Counted from the stretch's first letter, positions 51,145 to 61,344 are shown. The stretch: 64,000 nt of DNA from Sphingomonas sp. So64.6b (GCF_014171475.1 NZ_CP048817.1:682001-746000), one strand, 5' to 3'. Notes: generated by a model from the sequence alone, not told the origin. Made by a program: numbers and translations.

Positions 51145-53919
51145 ATGCGTCGTTCAATGATAGCCTTGCTGTCGGTGTCGGCTTCCACGCTGGCACTGGC
51201 CCTTCCTGCGCATGCTCAAAGCGCGCCTGCTGCAGCCGACGATGCTGCGCAGACCACACCGGAAGACAATCTGGATGACCCTATTATCGTCACCGGAACG
51301 CGCGTTGCGAATCGCACCGCATCGGACAGCGCGGTGCCGATCGACGTGATCTCGTCCGAGGCCTTGTCCTCGTCGGGCCTGGGCGAGACCAACAAGATTC
51401 TCAATCAGCTCGTGCCATCGTTCAACTTCCCGCAGCCGTCGATTTCCGATGGATCAGACGTGCTCCGCCCGGCAACCCTGCGCGGCCTCAGCCCCGATCA
51501 GACTCTGGTGCTGGTCAACGGCAAGCGCCGCCATGTCTCTGCGCTGCTCAACATCAACGGCACCGTCGGGCGGGGCTCCGCGGCGGTCGATCTCAACACC
51601 ATTCCGGCGCTTGCGATCGAGCGGGTCGAAGTGCTGCGTGACGGCGCCTCGTCGCAATATGGTTCGGACGCCATTGCTGGCGTGATCAACATCCAGCTCA
51701 AGCGCGGCAGCAAGGGCGGGCGAGCCCAGGCGAGCTTCGGCAAGTACATCACGACGCTTGATGGCGTACAGAATGTCACTGGACTCCAGACGTCCGGCGG
51801 ACAGCCTCTTCTCAGTAGTGGCGACGCTCGCGTGTTCGCGGTCAACACCGACGGCGAGCGCAAGGCGCGCGACGGCGAATTCACCACCTTTGCGGCGAAT
51901 ATCGGTATCCCGATTGGGGAGGGTTTCATCAATCTGACCGGCGAATATCGCGATCGCAATGCGACCAACCGGTCCGCAGCGGATATCCGGCCCAATTATA
52001 ATCGCGTCCCCAATACGCCGTTCGACCCGCGCGAATTGACCTTCAATCGCCTGAGCTTTCGCTATGGCGATGCGAAGACGGAAGATTACAACGTCTTCGT
52101 CAATGCGAGCATCCCGGTCGGCAACTTCGATGCCTATGCGTTCGGATCGTACAGCCACCGTGACGGCCTGAGCGCGGCCAATTATCGCCAGGCCAACAAT
52201 GCCGGTAACCGCGATTATTCGACCATCACCCCCGGGACTACGCCCGCTCCTGCGAACTTCACTGCGCTCCGGCCCGACGGCTTCCTTCCGCTGATCAACA
52301 CCGATCTCGACGATTATGCCGGGACGCTGGGCGTCAAGGGCGATGTGGCCGGATGGGGCACCGATCTGTCGATCGGCTATGGCCGCAACTCGTTCGACTA
52401 TGTCGTTCAGAACAGCCTCAACACCTCCTATGGTACCGCGAGCCAGAGCGAGTTCGACGCTGGCGGTCTCGCCTTCCGGCAAATCGTTGCCAATCTCGAT
52501 TTCTCGAAGAATTTCGAGGTCGGGCTCGCCGGGCCGCTGACCGTCGCGGCCGGCGCGGAATATCGTGACGAGAATTTCAAGATCCGCGCCGGCGACCTGC
52601 AATCCTATTCCGCCGGGCCATTGTTCCGGCCGTCGGTGGTGACGACGGCGGCGAATTGCGTCACGCTTGGTGGCGTCTACACCGGTTCCAGCGGTCTTTG
52701 CAGCTTCCCCGGTCGCGCCGCGGCGGCCGGCGCGCAAGGCTTTCCGGGCATTCCGCTGTCCGCGACGACCGATCGCAGCCGTCACAGCTATGCCGGTTAT
52801 CTCGAGCTTGACGCCGAACTGGCCGATGGCCTGACCACGACGCTTGCCGGCCGCTACGAACATTTCAGCGACTTTGGCAGCACCAGCAACGTGAAGATGG
52901 CGCTGCGTTACGAATTTGCGCCGGGCTTCGCGCTTCGCTCCTCGGTTTCGAACGGCTTCCGCGCACCCTCGCTGCAGCAGCAATTCTTCACCACCACCTC
53001 GACCAACTTCATTGGTGGCTTCCCGGTCGATATCAGCACGCTTGCGGTCGACAGCCCGGTTGCGCGTGCGCTTGGATCGAAGCCGCTCAAGCCTGAAAAG
53101 TCGGTCAATTTCAGCGTCGGTGCCACTGCCAATCCGCTACGTGGGCTCAATCTCACAATCGATTTCTACAAGATCAAGATTCGCGATCGCGTCGTACTGA
53201 CCGAGAATCTCGGCGCGGCGGGCAGCGGTACGGCGGCGGTCAACACCGCAGTCAAGGCGATCCTCGACGCTAATGGGTTCCAGAGCGTGGGTGCAGCGCG
53301 CTTCTTCATCAATGGACTAGATACGACCACCAAGGGTGTGGATGCGGTGATCAGCTATCGCACCAATATCGCGTCGCTCGGCACCTGGAACTTCACTGCG
53401 GCGTACAACCATAACGAAAACAAGATCGACCGCCGCCTCAATGCGCTGGGGCCACTGGCGACGATCCCGAATATCGTCCTGTTCGGGCGGCTCGAAGGGA
53501 TTCGCTTCACCGATGGTCAGCCTTCGTCGAAGCTGGTGCTGAGCGCGGATGGCAATATCGGCGATTTCGGCATTACCGCGCGGACTACGCGCTATGGCGA
53601 GGTCATCTCACCCGATGCCGCGCTGCCGCTTGGTGCGGCGGCAACCAGCCTGACCGCGCTGGGCCCGGACGATCAGATTCTCGGCGCCAAGTTCGTGACC
53701 GACCTGGAAATCCGCTACAAGATCGCCAAGCGTTTCACTCTGGCGGTCGGTTCGGACAATATTCTCGACGTCTATCCCGACCGGCGCCCGACCGGCGCTC
53801 GTCCGGCGGCGATCGGCGGGGTCTATCCGGCGAACTTTCAGTACCTGCCTTATACTGGTCTCGCGCCGTTCGGTTTCAACGGGCGGTTCGTTTATGCTCG
53901 GGTTTCGGTCGACTTTTGA
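51145..53919 (+). CDS. TonB-dependent receptor
   Basis: Outer-membrane active transporter of 924 residues. It has a signal peptide (1-24, ending PAHA), a TonB-box-like DDPIIVTGTRV, and a plug domain with LVLVNGKRRHVSALL and AIERVEVLRDGASSQYGSDA. The 22-strand barrel ends FVYARVSVDF with a terminal Phe. The substrate is not predictable; sphingomonads have many such receptors for plant glycans and peptides. Followed by a clear terminator. It stands alone, without a nearby FecI/FecR pair. Confidence 0.93.
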   Translation: MRRSMIALLSVSASTLALALPAHAQSAPAAADDAAQTTPEDNLDDPIIVTGTRVANRTASDSAVPIDVISSEALSSSGLGETNKILNQLVPSFNFPQPSISDGSDVLRPATLRGLSPDQTLVLVNGKRRHVSALLNINGTVGRGSAAVDLNTIPALAIERVEVLRDGASSQYGSDAIAGVINIQLKRGSKGGRAQASFGKYITTLDGVQNVTGLQTSGGQPLLSSGDARVFAVNTDGERKARDGEFTTFAANIGIPIGEGFINLTGEYRDRNATNRSAADIRPNYNRVPNTPFDPRELTFNRLSFRYGDAKTEDYNVFVNASIPVGNFDAYAFGSYSHRDGLSAANYRQANNAGNRDYSTITPGTTPAPANFTALRPDGFLPLINTDLDDYAGTLGVKGDVAGWGTDLSIGYGRNSFDYVVQNSLNTSYGTASQSEFDAGGLAFRQIVANLDFSKNFEVGLAGPLTVAAGAEYRDENFKIRAGDLQSYSAGPLFRPSVVTTAANCVTLGGVYTGSSGLCSFPGRAAAAGAQGFPGIPLSATTDRSRHSYAGYLELDAELADGLTTTLAGRYEHFSDFGSTSNVKMALRYEFAPGFALRSSVSNGFRAPSLQQQFFTTTSTNFIGGFPVDISTLAVDSPVARALGSKPLKPEKSVNFSVGATANPLRGLNLTIDFYKIKIRDRVVLTENLGAAGSGTAAVNTAVKAILDANGFQSVGAARFFINGLDTTTKGVDAVISYRTNIASLGTWNFTAAYNHNENKIDRRLNALGPLATIPNIVLFGRLEGIRFTDGQPSSKLVLSADGNIGDFGITARTTRYGEVISPDAALPLGAAATSLTALGPDDQILGAKFVTDLEIRYKIAKRFTLAVGSDNILDVYPDRRPTGARPAAIGGVYPANFQYLPYTGLAPFGFNGRFVYARVSVDF

Positions 53920-53946
53920 TTGCGCCGAACGCGGAACGCCAAAGAG

Positions 53947-53973
53947 AAAGGGGAGCTTCGGCTCCCCTTTTTT
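53947..53973 (+). terminator. Intrinsic terminator of the TonB receptor gene
   Basis: GGGGAGC (53950-53956), loop TTCG, GCTCCCC (53961-53967), then six T (53968-53973). Confidence 0.9.
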
Positions 53974-54011
53974 GTCTCTTTCTCTTCAGAGCCTCGTCCG
54001 GTCGTCAGCGA

Positions 54012-54392
54012 TCAGTGCCGATGTTCGCGCCGCAATGTATAACGGCCATCGGCATAGTCGGTGAACAGGCCGGAGATTGCCGGATGGTCGATCGGCTCGT
54101 CGCTATCGTCGGGAATCAGGTTCTGCTGACTGACATAGGCGACATAGCTCGACTCCATATTCTCGGCGAGCAGGTGATAGAAGGGCTGATCCTTGCGCGG
54201 CCGGATATCTTCCGGAATCGCTTCATACCATTCCTCGCTATTGGCGAAGATCGGATCGACGTCGAAGATTACGCCGCGAAAATCGAACACGCGATGGCGT
54301 ACGACATCGCCGATCGTGAAGCGCGCGTGCGCGACGGGCGGCATGGCAACGCCGCGGTCGGCAGGCGTCATGGGAATATGTGATCGGGGCAT
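54012..54392 (-). CDS. hspQ: Heat shock protein HspQ (YccV-like hemimethylated DNA-binding family)
   Basis: Protein of 126 residues. The YccV core FTIGDVVRHRVFDFRGVIFD followed by DVDP and QPFYHLLAENMESSYVAYVS are diagnostic. HspQ acts as a Lon specificity factor and DnaA-level modulator in enterobacteria. The N-terminus is about 20 residues longer than E. coli; ATG 54392 has GGAG at good spacing. Confidence 0.9.
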   Translation of the reverse strand: MPRSHIPMTPADRGVAMPPVAHARFTIGDVVRHRVFDFRGVIFDVDPIFANSEEWYEAIPEDIRPRKDQPFYHLLAENMESSYVAYVSQQNLIPDDSDEPIDHPAISGLFTDYADGRYTLRREHRH

Positions 54393-54539
54393 GGCTCCAA
54401 TCTAGTCACTGTTTTGCGCCGCACAAGCGATGATGCTGCCGCCCCCGCTTGTCAGCCTCTGCGCGGTACGTTAGAGGCCCGCCTTCATCGACCGGTATCG
54501 CTTCGGATTTCTGTCCGGAGAGGCATCAAAAGACCTCGC

Positions 54540-54629
<90 letters not shown>

Positions 54630-54653
54630 CGGGGCCCGCCGCAGGGGGCCCCG
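54630..54653 (+). terminator. Hairpin after tRNA-Ser
   Basis: Eight-base GC stem with an 8-base loop directly after the CCA end. Only a weak T-rich stretch follows about 20 bases later. The rest of the gap to 54920 holds nothing I can assign. Confidence 0.6.
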
Positions 54654-54920
54654 CTGGTCCACCGTAATCGACTTTTCTGTCCTGAATACCGAAGCTTAGC
54701 CGACCAGCTCGGCACGGCCGTGCGTGCCCGTCCAACGAATTGGAGGGCGGAAAACGAGGTATAGCAAGAGACCGAGCCATGCTCAACGATGCCACCGCCC
54801 TCGAACATCCGCAAAGCGCTGAATTCGGTTCGGGTTGGGCGCGGTCGTGCGTCTTGCATAAGCGGATCGCAAGGTTGGAACCGTCAGATCGGCCCTGTGG
54901 CCGCCGACGAAAGGCATGGA

Positions 54921-56093
54921 ATGAATGTGTTCGGATCGATCGACCGTCGCAAACTGCTCGGCGCGGCGTTGCTCACGCCGCTTTCTGAGGCCGTCACCGT
55001 GGCGTCACCGCTAGCGGGTTCACCCGATCGGCGGCGTGACGCGATCATCGTCAATTCGCTTGGCGAGTTGAACAATCCGAACGCGGTCGAGGAGGTCAAG
55101 CGCGACAGTGGCATCCCGCGCGCGGAAAGCACCGCCGTCGACCCGCGCGCGATCGCTGATGCGCGCGCTTCGGGTCTGACCGCGGTAAACCTGACGCTCG
55201 GTTATGTCGCCGGCAACATGGATCCCTTTGTCCATACGGTCCGCGAGATCGCCTTGTGGGATCGCCGCATCCGCGCCAATCCCGTCGATCTGATGAAGGT
55301 CCACAGCGCCCGGGACATCCTGCGCGCCAAGGCTGAAAACCGCATCGGTATCATCTACGGTTTTCAGAATGCGACGATGATGCGCGACGATGCGACAAGG
55401 GTCGACATCTTTGCCGATCTCGGCGTCCGCATCATCCAGCTGACCTATAATCCGCGCAATGCATTGGGCTGCGGATCGACCGCGCCGGAGAATTGCGGCC
55501 TGACCGATTTCGGTCGGCAGGTAGTGGACCGTCTCAACGCGAACCGCATCATGGTCGATCTGTCGCATAGCGGCGAGCAGCTCTGCCTCGACGCGGCGCG
55601 TTATTCGAAGCAGCCCATCGCAATCTCGCACACCGGCTGCCGCGCGCTGTCGAACCTGCCGCGCAACAAGACCGATACCGAACTACGTCTGGTCGCGGAG
55701 CGCGGCGGCTATATCGGCATTTATTTCATGCTCTATCTGAATGCGCAGGGCCGCGCTTCCGCCAGCGACGTGGTCGCCCATGTCGAGCATGCGGTGAATG
55801 TCTGCGGCGAGGATCATGTCGGCATCGGCACCGACGGCAGCATCACCAGCTTCGACGATATGCCTGCCTATCTCGCCAATTTTCACAAGGAATATGAAGC
55901 ACGCGCCAACGCCGGCATCGCCGCACCGGGCGAAGGGCCGGACCGCTATCCCTTCATCATGGATTTGCGCGGGCCAGATCAGTTCTGGAAGCTGGCGGAT
56001 CTGCTGGCCAAGCGCGGCTTCAAGGAAGCGCGGATCGAGAAAATCCTCGGGCGCAACTTCATCGACTATGCACAACGCGTCTGGGGAAGTTGA
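54921..56093 (+). CDS. M19 (renal) dipeptidase family protein with Tat signal
   Basis: Protein of 390 residues. Tat signal SIDRRKLLGAALLTPLSEA. The TIM-barrel matches membrane dipeptidases: LTYNPRNALGCGSTAPENCG, RIMVDLSHSGEQLC and AISHTGCRALSNLPRNKTD, which provide the two downstream His ligands. The usual first ligands (HxD near the start) are replaced by NSLGEL, and the bridging Glu region reads IIYGFQNA without Glu, so the binuclear zinc site is not standard. ATG 54921 follows AAGG. First gene after tRNA-Ser, convergent with the cyclodeaminase gene. Confidence 0.82.
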   Translation: MNVFGSIDRRKLLGAALLTPLSEAVTVASPLAGSPDRRRDAIIVNSLGELNNPNAVEEVKRDSGIPRAESTAVDPRAIADARASGLTAVNLTLGYVAGNMDPFVHTVREIALWDRRIRANPVDLMKVHSARDILRAKAENRIGIIYGFQNATMMRDDATRVDIFADLGVRIIQLTYNPRNALGCGSTAPENCGLTDFGRQVVDRLNANRIMVDLSHSGEQLCLDAARYSKQPIAISHTGCRALSNLPRNKTDTELRLVAERGGYIGIYFMLYLNAQGRASASDVVAHVEHAVNVCGEDHVGIGTDGSITSFDDMPAYLANFHKEYEARANAGIAAPGEGPDRYPFIMDLRGPDQFWKLADLLAKRGFKEARIEKILGRNFIDYAQRVWGS

Positions 56094-56102
56094 GCCTGTG
56101 AC

Positions 56103-57044
56103 TCAGTCCGCTTCGATCAACGCCTTTGCGGCGGCGAGATCCTGAACGACATGGCCTAGCGATTTGTAGGCGGTGCATTGCGCGGCGCTCTGGCGTCCTT
56201 CGACTTTGTCCGACAGCACTTCACCGATTTCGCCAGCGATATGCGCGTCGGTAACGCGCCCGGATGCTTTGGCGCGACGGAACTCGCCACCTTGCATCAT
56301 CACGCCTTCGCGGCTGTCGGCGATGAAGCGGCAGCGTGCGACAAGATCGTCATCGACCTCGGCCCGCGCGGCAATGCTCGATCCGATCAGGTTGACGTGC
56401 GTACCATCCGACAGCCACTCGCCGCGCAGGATCGGATCGGCGGCGTTGGTGACAGTGCAGACGATGTCGGCGTTGCGCACGGCGGTGCGTGCATCGGGGG
56501 CCGGCACGACGAGCAACTCGAGTTCGTCGTGCATGCGGGCAGCAAAGGCTATCGTACGGTCGGGATCGCGCCCCCATACTGCGACAGCCTCTATCGGTCG
56601 GACATGGCGCAGCGCTTGAAGATGCGCAGCGGCCTGTTCGCCATAACCCAGAATGGCCAATCTAGTGGCGTCGGGTCGCGCCAGCGCATCAGTCGCCACC
56701 GCACTTGCCGCGGCGGTGCGGATCGCAGTGATCGCACCCGCATCCGCGATGCAGACCGGCGCGCCACTGACGGGATCGAACAGCACCACCACGCCCTGAT
56801 GCGACGGCACACCCTTGCGGAAATTCTCCGGATAGACGCTGACGAGCTTTGCGCCGAACATCTCCGCTTCACCGAGCGCGCCGGGCATCAGGCCGAACGT
56901 ATGGCCATCGGCCAGCGGGATGATCGAGCGAAGCAACTGCCGGGTGTGCCCCGCGGAAAAGGCGACCATCGTCGCGCGCACCAACGGAATGCAGCGCGCA
57001 TAGGTCAACCGCCGCCGAACCTCTTCGCCGTCGATCATGCGCAT
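56103..57044 (-). CDS. Ornithine cyclodeaminase/mu-crystallin family protein
   Basis: NAD(P)-dependent enzyme of 313 residues. Family motifs: GVVVLFDPVSGAPVCIADAG, AITAIRTAAASAVATDALAR and Rossmann GYGEQAAAHLQALRHV, then NADIVCTVTNAADPIL. Members act as ornithine cyclodeaminase, alanine dehydrogenase or imine reductase; which is not clear. Last gene of a minus-strand run MFS - class V PLP enzyme - this gene, with a 16-base gap. ATG 57044 follows AGGAA. Confidence 0.88.
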   Translation of the reverse strand: MRMIDGEEVRRRLTYARCIPLVRATMVAFSAGHTRQLLRSIIPLADGHTFGLMPGALGEAEMFGAKLVSVYPENFRKGVPSHQGVVVLFDPVSGAPVCIADAGAITAIRTAAASAVATDALARPDATRLAILGYGEQAAAHLQALRHVRPIEAVAVWGRDPDRTIAFAARMHDELELLVVPAPDARTAVRNADIVCTVTNAADPILRGEWLSDGTHVNLIGSSIAARAEVDDDLVARCRFIADSREGVMMQGGEFRRAKASGRVTDAHIAGEIGEVLSDKVEGRQSAAQCTAYKSLGHVVQDLAAAKALIEAD

Positions 57045-57060
57045 GCCGGGTTCCTAAACA

Positions 57061-58257
57061 TCATAGCAATTTCTTCAGAACCGATCGGCACCGATCCATA
57101 TCCTCTGCGGTGTTGAACAGTGCGGGCGCGATGCGGATCAGGCCGTTGCGGATGGTGACATCGATCTGCGCCGCATCGAACGCTTGGTGCACCGCTTCCG
57201 CCGGCTGCGCACAAGCAACCGCAATGATCGGCGAGCGGTTGTCTGGCGGCGTGGCGACGCGATGGCCCTGACGCGCGAGCGCCTGGCGAAGTTCGAGTGC
57301 CAGGCCGACGCCGTGCGCTTCGATCGCCTCCACGCCGATGCTCGCAACATAATCGATGCCGGCGCAAAGCGCATGCGCCTCACCGAATGCGCGGCTCGAA
57401 TAGTCGAAGCGCCGCGCGCTCGGGTCGATTTCCCAATCGCCATCAGGCAGTTCACGCTTGGTGTGGAACTCGCCGTAACGGTCGAGCGCCAGGCGACCGA
57501 TCAGGTCCTTCCTGATATAAAAGGGCGCGACGCCCCAGCCGCCGAGCAGCCACTTATAACCACCGGCGCACAGCATATCGACGCCGGTTTCGCGGACATC
57601 GACCTTGATCGCGCCGACCGCCTGGATCGCATCGGCATAGAGCAATGCGCCGCGCTTATGGACCAGGTCAGCAAGCGCACGCACATCGTGACGAAAGCCG
57701 TTGCGGTGCGACACCCAGGCGATCGACACGAGCCGCGTGCGCGCATCGATCAGCGGTGCGAAATCGCTGGTGTCTAATACCCCGTCGCGATTTCGCGCGA
57801 TGCGCAATTCGATGCCTTTCGTCCTGGCGAGCCGCGCGTACAGGACATATTCGGTATCGTAGTGCAGGTCGTCAATCACGACATTGTCGCCAGGCTTCAG
57901 GTCGAGCCCGTTGGCGACGACATTCTCGCCCTCCGCGGTGGAGAACAGCAGACCGACCTCGTCCGCGCTGGCGTTGATCAGCGCAGCGAAGCGCGTGCGC
58001 AACCGCTCCGTCTTCTGCAGCAATTCGCGTACCTCGATCGGGCGGGTCGCCTTGGCCTCGACGAACGCCCGCGTGGCGGCGACGACCTGGTTCGGCACCG
58101 GTGTGATATAGGCCGAATTGAGGAAGGTGCGTCCGTTACCGGTGATCGGAAAATCGGCACGCAGCGCGGGCGATCCGGGTGCTTTCACACTACCCGAAAT
58201 GGGAGCGGCCTGCGTCGCCACCGCCATCCCCGCGAGCAGGCTGCGCCGGTCGATCAT
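57061..58257 (-). CDS. Class V PLP-dependent aminotransferase-fold protein, Tat-exported (isopenicillin-N epimerase-like)
   Basis: Protein of 398 residues starting MIDRRSLLAGMAVATQAAP, a twin-arginine signal unusual for a PLP enzyme. Core: RTFLNSAYITPVPNQVV, YADAIQAVGAIKVDVRETG (Asp contacting PLP pyridine N) and GGYKWLLGGWGVAPF with the PLP-lysine. This resembles isopenicillin-N epimerase and cysteine desulfurase-like lyases. It directly abuts the MFS gene (stop and start touching). Possibly a racemase or lyase acting on an amino acid or peptide in the periplasm. Confidence 0.85.
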   Translation of the reverse strand: MIDRRSLLAGMAVATQAAPISGSVKAPGSPALRADFPITGNGRTFLNSAYITPVPNQVVAATRAFVEAKATRPIEVRELLQKTERLRTRFAALINASADEVGLLFSTAEGENVVANGLDLKPGDNVVIDDLHYDTEYVLYARLARTKGIELRIARNRDGVLDTSDFAPLIDARTRLVSIAWVSHRNGFRHDVRALADLVHKRGALLYADAIQAVGAIKVDVRETGVDMLCAGGYKWLLGGWGVAPFYIRKDLIGRLALDRYGEFHTKRELPDGDWEIDPSARRFDYSSRAFGEAHALCAGIDYVASIGVEAIEAHGVGLALELRQALARQGHRVATPPDNRSPIIAVACAQPAEAVHQAFDAAQIDVTIRNGLIRIAPALFNTAEDMDRCRSVLKKLL

Positions 58258-59466
58258 CTATTCGGCCGGCAGCGGCCGCAAGGTCAGGCTGACCGCGGCC
58301 AGCCCGGCGAGCAGCGCGCAAGGGACCGCAGCGATCAGCACTCCCGCCGGCGCGAGCCCGATCGCCATCAGCTTGCCCGCCGCCAGCGGTCCGAAGATGC
58401 CGCCAAGTCGGCCGACAGACACCGCAGCGCCGGTGCCGGTCGCGCGAACCAGGATCGGATAATAGCTCGGCGCCAATGTGTAGAGGATGAGCTGGCCACC
58501 GATCACGAAGAACCCGACCGCAATCCCGATCGCGACCACTGGCCAGAAACTTTGCGCCATCGCCAGTCCAAACAGTCCGGCGACGATCCCGACATAGGTC
58601 ACCATCAGCACTGGCCGCACTCGGCCGCGATCGGTGGCCATGGCAAGCACGATGCATCCGGCGACCGCGCCGGCATTCTCGAACGAGGAGATCGCCCCGG
58701 CTTGCTGTGCGGAAAAACCCTTGGCGACCATCAGCGTCGGCAGCCAGTTGTTGATCAAATAGACGACGACCTGGGTGAAGCCGTAGCTGGCCCACATCAG
58801 CAGCGTCATCGCGGCACGTCCTTCGCCGAACAATGCGACCAATGTTGGAGCGCGGGGACCAGTCTGCTTGCTGCGCGCGTCGCGAAAGGCTTCCGGTTCG
58901 GGCAAGGCAAGGATGAGGACAGGCAACAGCAGCAGCGGCAGCACGCCGCCGATATAGAAGACGCTGGTCCAGTCGAGCACACCAGCCCGGCTTGCCACGA
59001 ACAGTCCGAGCAGGCTGCCGCCGGCGGGTTGGCCGGCGAACATCAGACCGATCGCAGTCGCGCGCCGCCCGGGTCGTGCCGCCTCCGCTGCGATGGCGAT
59101 CAGATTGGGTAGCGCCGCGCCGAGCCCGATGCCGCACAGGAAACGGACGAGCAGAAATCCGGTCAGGCTGTCGGCATGGGCGGTTAGGATCGAGCAAAGG
59201 CCGAGTACCGCGAAGGCGACGATTACCACGACGCGCCGGCCCCAGCGGTCGCCGAGCATTCCCCCCGTAGCCGCGCCGACCATCAGGCCGACGATCGCGG
59301 CCGTCAGGACATAGCCCATCTCCGCCGGTCCGAAACCGAACTGTCGCGCGATTACCGGTGCCACCAATCCCATCGAGACGATATCGGCACCCTCGATCAG
59401 GCAGGCGACAAAGCATAATCCCAGCGTGGGCACCGTGCCGAGCGAAACGATGGCGGGGCGCATCAC
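58258..59466 (-). CDS. MFS transporter, aromatic acid:H+ symporter-like
   Basis: Inner-membrane transporter of 402 residues with 12 spans. MFS motif GMLGDRWGRRVVVIVAFAVL between spans 2 and 3, and an N-terminal span with EGADIVSMGLVAPVI as in the AAHS (MhpT/PcaK) group (D in span 1). Likely imports an organic acid or amino-acid-like compound handled by the next genes. First gene of the minus-strand run, divergent from the metallopeptidases with 195 bases between. Confidence 0.85.
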   Translation of the reverse strand: MMRPAIVSLGTVPTLGLCFVACLIEGADIVSMGLVAPVIARQFGFGPAEMGYVLTAAIVGLMVGAATGGMLGDRWGRRVVVIVAFAVLGLCSILTAHADSLTGFLLVRFLCGIGLGAALPNLIAIAAEAARPGRRATAIGLMFAGQPAGGSLLGLFVASRAGVLDWTSVFYIGGVLPLLLLPVLILALPEPEAFRDARSKQTGPRAPTLVALFGEGRAAMTLLMWASYGFTQVVVYLINNWLPTLMVAKGFSAQQAGAISSFENAGAVAGCIVLAMATDRGRVRPVLMVTYVGIVAGLFGLAMAQSFWPVVAIGIAVGFFVIGGQLILYTLAPSYYPILVRATGTGAAVSVGRLGGIFGPLAAGKLMAIGLAPAGVLIAAVPCALLAGLAAVSLTLRPLPAE

Positions 59467-59661
59467 TCAGTTGTTCGCTTGGGTATCGCTTTATCGGCAC
59501 GCACGCGCGCTCGGCCCTTGCTCATCGTTTTCCCCTCCGTTCGCAACGTTTGGTCGCCCATAACCAATACGCGGCTCCGTCCGCGACCCGCAATGCTGGC
59601 GACGATGCGGGTGCTGCGCGATCGGGCGTAATAGCGAATATAGGGACGGGGAGATGATGTG

Positions 59662-61344
59662 ATGACGGCAATCGCGACCGCACGATTCGGCGCGGCCATG
59701 GTGTTGACGCTGGCCCCGATTGGCGGTGACAGTGCCGCGACCGGGCAACCGGCCGGCGCGCCGCTGATCGATATATTGATCACGCCGGACAAAATCAGCG
59801 AGGCCGACAATCGCGGCGCGGTTGCCATTCAGCTCACGGTTCCGGACCTGGATGTTGCCGCTGGCGGGCAATTGCTCTCTCTGGGTACCGCAGTCCCCGG
59901 CGCTGGACGACCGCAGCCGGTAGCTGATCTTGCGGCGAGTGATGCCAAGGGGCCAATTCCGTTGACCAATGCCGGCGAAGGCGAATGGACCACGGCGCGC
60001 GCCGTAACGGGCAGGGTGGTTGTCCGGTATCGCTTGCCGCTGGAAAACGTCGCGCCGGTGTCGGGAGGGCCACCGATCAATCTGCGCATCGATGGCGATG
60101 GCTTTTCAGTTCAGGGAATGGGCCTGGTGATGACGACCCCGTTGAAGGACGACCATCGCATTGCAATCCGCTGGAACCTGGCCGCGATGGGCCAGGGCGC
60201 GGAAGGGGTTACAAGCTACGGCGATGGCGATGTCGAATTGCCTGCCGGAACGATCGGGCGGATTGCCGATACCGTCTTTATGGCCGGACATGTCCAGCGT
60301 GTAACGCATGGTGCTTTTTCGGCGGTATGGACCGGGACACCGCCTTTCGATCCGCGCCCGGCGATGGATTGGACGGCAAAGCTGCATCGCTGGATGAGCG
60401 GCTATTTCGGCGATGTCGCCGAGCCGCCGTACCGCGTCTTCCTGCGTCAGAATCCGATGAACGCAGGCGGCGGCGCGGCTTTCCCGCATTCTTTCCTGGT
60501 CACCTGGGGCAACGGCGTGACCGGCGACAGCCTGAGGTCGATCCTCGGCCACGAGATGACGCATACTTGGACCGCCAACGCGATCGGCAACTGGTACAAC
60601 GAAGGCAATGCCGTGTTCTACCAGTCGCTGCTGGCATGGCGAGCGGGGCTGATCGGCCCCGACGAGTATCTGAACGATCTCAATCAAACGGCGAGCCGCT
60701 ATTTCACCAACCCGATGAAGAATACACCGGAGGCAGAAGTGCAGCCGCGCTTCTGGGAAGATACGCGGATCCGCGTTCTTCCCTATGACCGGGGCGCAAT
60801 GTATTTTGCCGTGCTCAATGGCGAGATCAGGCGAGCCTCGGCCGGCAAGCGCTCGGTCGACGATCTGATCAAGGTCATGGTCAAACGCGACCGGGCGGGC
60901 GAGCCGATCACAGAAGCCGTTTGGCTCGATCTGCTACGTGCGGAGCTCGGCGAGCAAGGACCGGCGATCACCCGCGCGATGCTCGACGGCGGACTGATGC
61001 TGCCCAGATCGGAGGATTTCGGTCCGTGTTTCCGCCGCACAGTCAAACAAATCCGTATGTTCGATCTGGGTTTCGATCCAAAGTCGATCGTCTCGTCGGA
61101 CAAGATCGTCGCCGGGCTGAAACCGGAGTCCGAAGCCTACAAGGCTGGGCTGCGCGATGGCGACCGCATTCGTTACGGCGTGTCGATGGATAGCGTGCAG
61201 GGCGATGTGACGCGCACGCTGGATTTCCAGGTCACGCGCGGTGGCAAGACCTTTCCGCTGACCTATCTCCCGCGCGGTCGCGCAGTCGCTGCGTACCAGT
61301 GGGAACGGGTGCCGGGCGTGTCGGCGGCGGAGTGCAAATTGTGA
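59662..61344 (+). CDS. Secreted gluzincin-like metallopeptidase with PDZ domain (M61-like), copy 1
   Basis: Protein of about 560 residues with an N-terminal export signal (MTAIATARFGAAMVLTLAPI). The zinc motif is GHEMTHTWTANAIGNWYNEG: HExxH plus a Glu 13 residues after the second His in a WxNEG context. It has a long N-terminal beta region and a C-terminal PDZ-like domain (KPESEAYKAGLRDGDRIRYG). The order matches M61 glycyl aminopeptidases, but the HExxH-to-Glu spacing is short. ATG 59662 follows GGGGAG. It overlaps the next paralogue by 4 bases. Confidence 0.8.
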   Translation: MTAIATARFGAAMVLTLAPIGGDSAATGQPAGAPLIDILITPDKISEADNRGAVAIQLTVPDLDVAAGGQLLSLGTAVPGAGRPQPVADLAASDAKGPIPLTNAGEGEWTTARAVTGRVVVRYRLPLENVAPVSGGPPINLRIDGDGFSVQGMGLVMTTPLKDDHRIAIRWNLAAMGQGAEGVTSYGDGDVELPAGTIGRIADTVFMAGHVQRVTHGAFSAVWTGTPPFDPRPAMDWTAKLHRWMSGYFGDVAEPPYRVFLRQNPMNAGGGAAFPHSFLVTWGNGVTGDSLRSILGHEMTHTWTANAIGNWYNEGNAVFYQSLLAWRAGLIGPDEYLNDLNQTASRYFTNPMKNTPEAEVQPRFWEDTRIRVLPYDRGAMYFAVLNGEIRRASAGKRSVDDLIKVMVKRDRAGEPITEAVWLDLLRAELGEQGPAITRAMLDGGLMLPRSEDFGPCFRRTVKQIRMFDLGFDPKSIVSSDKIVAGLKPESEAYKAGLRDGDRIRYGVSMDSVQGDVTRTLDFQVTRGGKTFPLTYLPRGRAVAAYQWERVPGVSAAECKL

